This document shows, piece after piece, positions 63,764 through 64,000 of a DNA stretch of 64,000 nucleotides. The stretch comes from CBDCWO01 sp965223405 (GTDB lineage: Bacteria > Bacteroidota > Bacteroidia > Chitinophagales > Saprospiraceae): assembly GCA_965223405.1 (NCBI GenBank), contig CBDCWO010000006.1:6448001-6512000 (forward strand), read 5' to 3'. Positions within the stretch are counted from its first letter, which is position 1. Every line of letters begins with the position of its first letter. A program made the translations under genes and the position numbers. The notes below the pieces were generated by a model. The model saw nothing but the letters and a program-made list of their open reading frames with translations. It did no database searches and was not told the DNA's origin.

Positions 63764-64000
63764 CTTGATCACCACCTTCAATGAACTAAGTTGTGAATAA
63801 CTACATATATCATTTACAGGAGCTTATATTCCAGATGAATTTAACCTGAGTTCGCCCATTTTTTTGAGTATTTGGATTTAAATAACTAAAGGCTGCTAGA
63901 TTTTTTATTGTAGATGACATATTTCTTATCTTGAGAGTTAAACGGGAATTCTACAAAATTGGTCCTTATGAAGTCGATTAATACTTATTAACAACCTATG

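Overview
The window reads as a chromosome segment of a Bacteroidota bacterium, most likely of the Saprospiria (Lewinella/Saprospira-like) group. Evidence seen directly: two SusC/SusD pairs with ECF sigma/FecR regulators, two proteins with type IX secretion C-terminal domains (one type A, one CHU_C type B), the long Bacteroidota form of NusB, a BT_3928-type DoxX protein beside a DUF1599 protein, DUF6090 and 6-bladed beta-propeller proteins, and one promoter that fits TTTG-N20-TAnnTTTG. The species cannot be named from this sequence. No tRNA, rRNA, CRISPR array or prophage was recognised.

Layout. 0-5.4 kb: a PadR/FtsX-permease pair, a TfoX-like plus SRPBCC pair, and a membrane AraC regulator, all on minus. 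5.4-9.1 kb: a gene-poor repeat island holding seven head-to-tail copies of a ~250-bp palindrome-rich unit. An ISAs1-type insertion sequence with intact ends and a 10-bp target duplication interrupts the fourth copy, and blocks of NNCAAT hexamers in both orientations follow the array. 9.1-13.1 kb: an HXXEE membrane protein, a zinc-metallopeptidase/HhH membrane gene that looks split by a TGA, and a DUF6090 protein. 13.6-18.3 kb: a DUF1501 plus PSD1 (cytochrome/DUF1549/LamG/DUF1553) cassette.

18.7-25 kb: a propeller lipoprotein, a striking fusion of a voltage-sensor domain to a class III nucleotide cyclase, a T9SS-exported esterase, and a DUF418 membrane protein. 25-32.8 kb is core-like: nusB-guaA-lipoprotein, DUF1599-DoxX, and EamA-YigZ. 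33-55 kb: two outer-membrane uptake loci. Locus 1 (sigma, FecR, SusC, SusD) and locus 2 (divergent sigma, FecR, SusC, SusD, then two tandem ~1120-residue FG-GAP/ASPIC proteins) carry no recognisable glycoside hydrolase. 55.5-61.1 kb: a giant PKD-repeat surface protein. 61.3-63.8 kb: coaE, a DUF3010 gene and a cyclopropane-synthase-like methyltransferase.

The best candidates for something undescribed are the voltage-sensor/cyclase fusion (20052-22019), the palindromic repeat island (5839-8667), the apparently broken metallopeptidase-HhH gene (9837-11765), and the SusCD operon carrying paired 7+ASPIC+7 propeller proteins. All functional statements are inferences from motifs; no search or computation was run.
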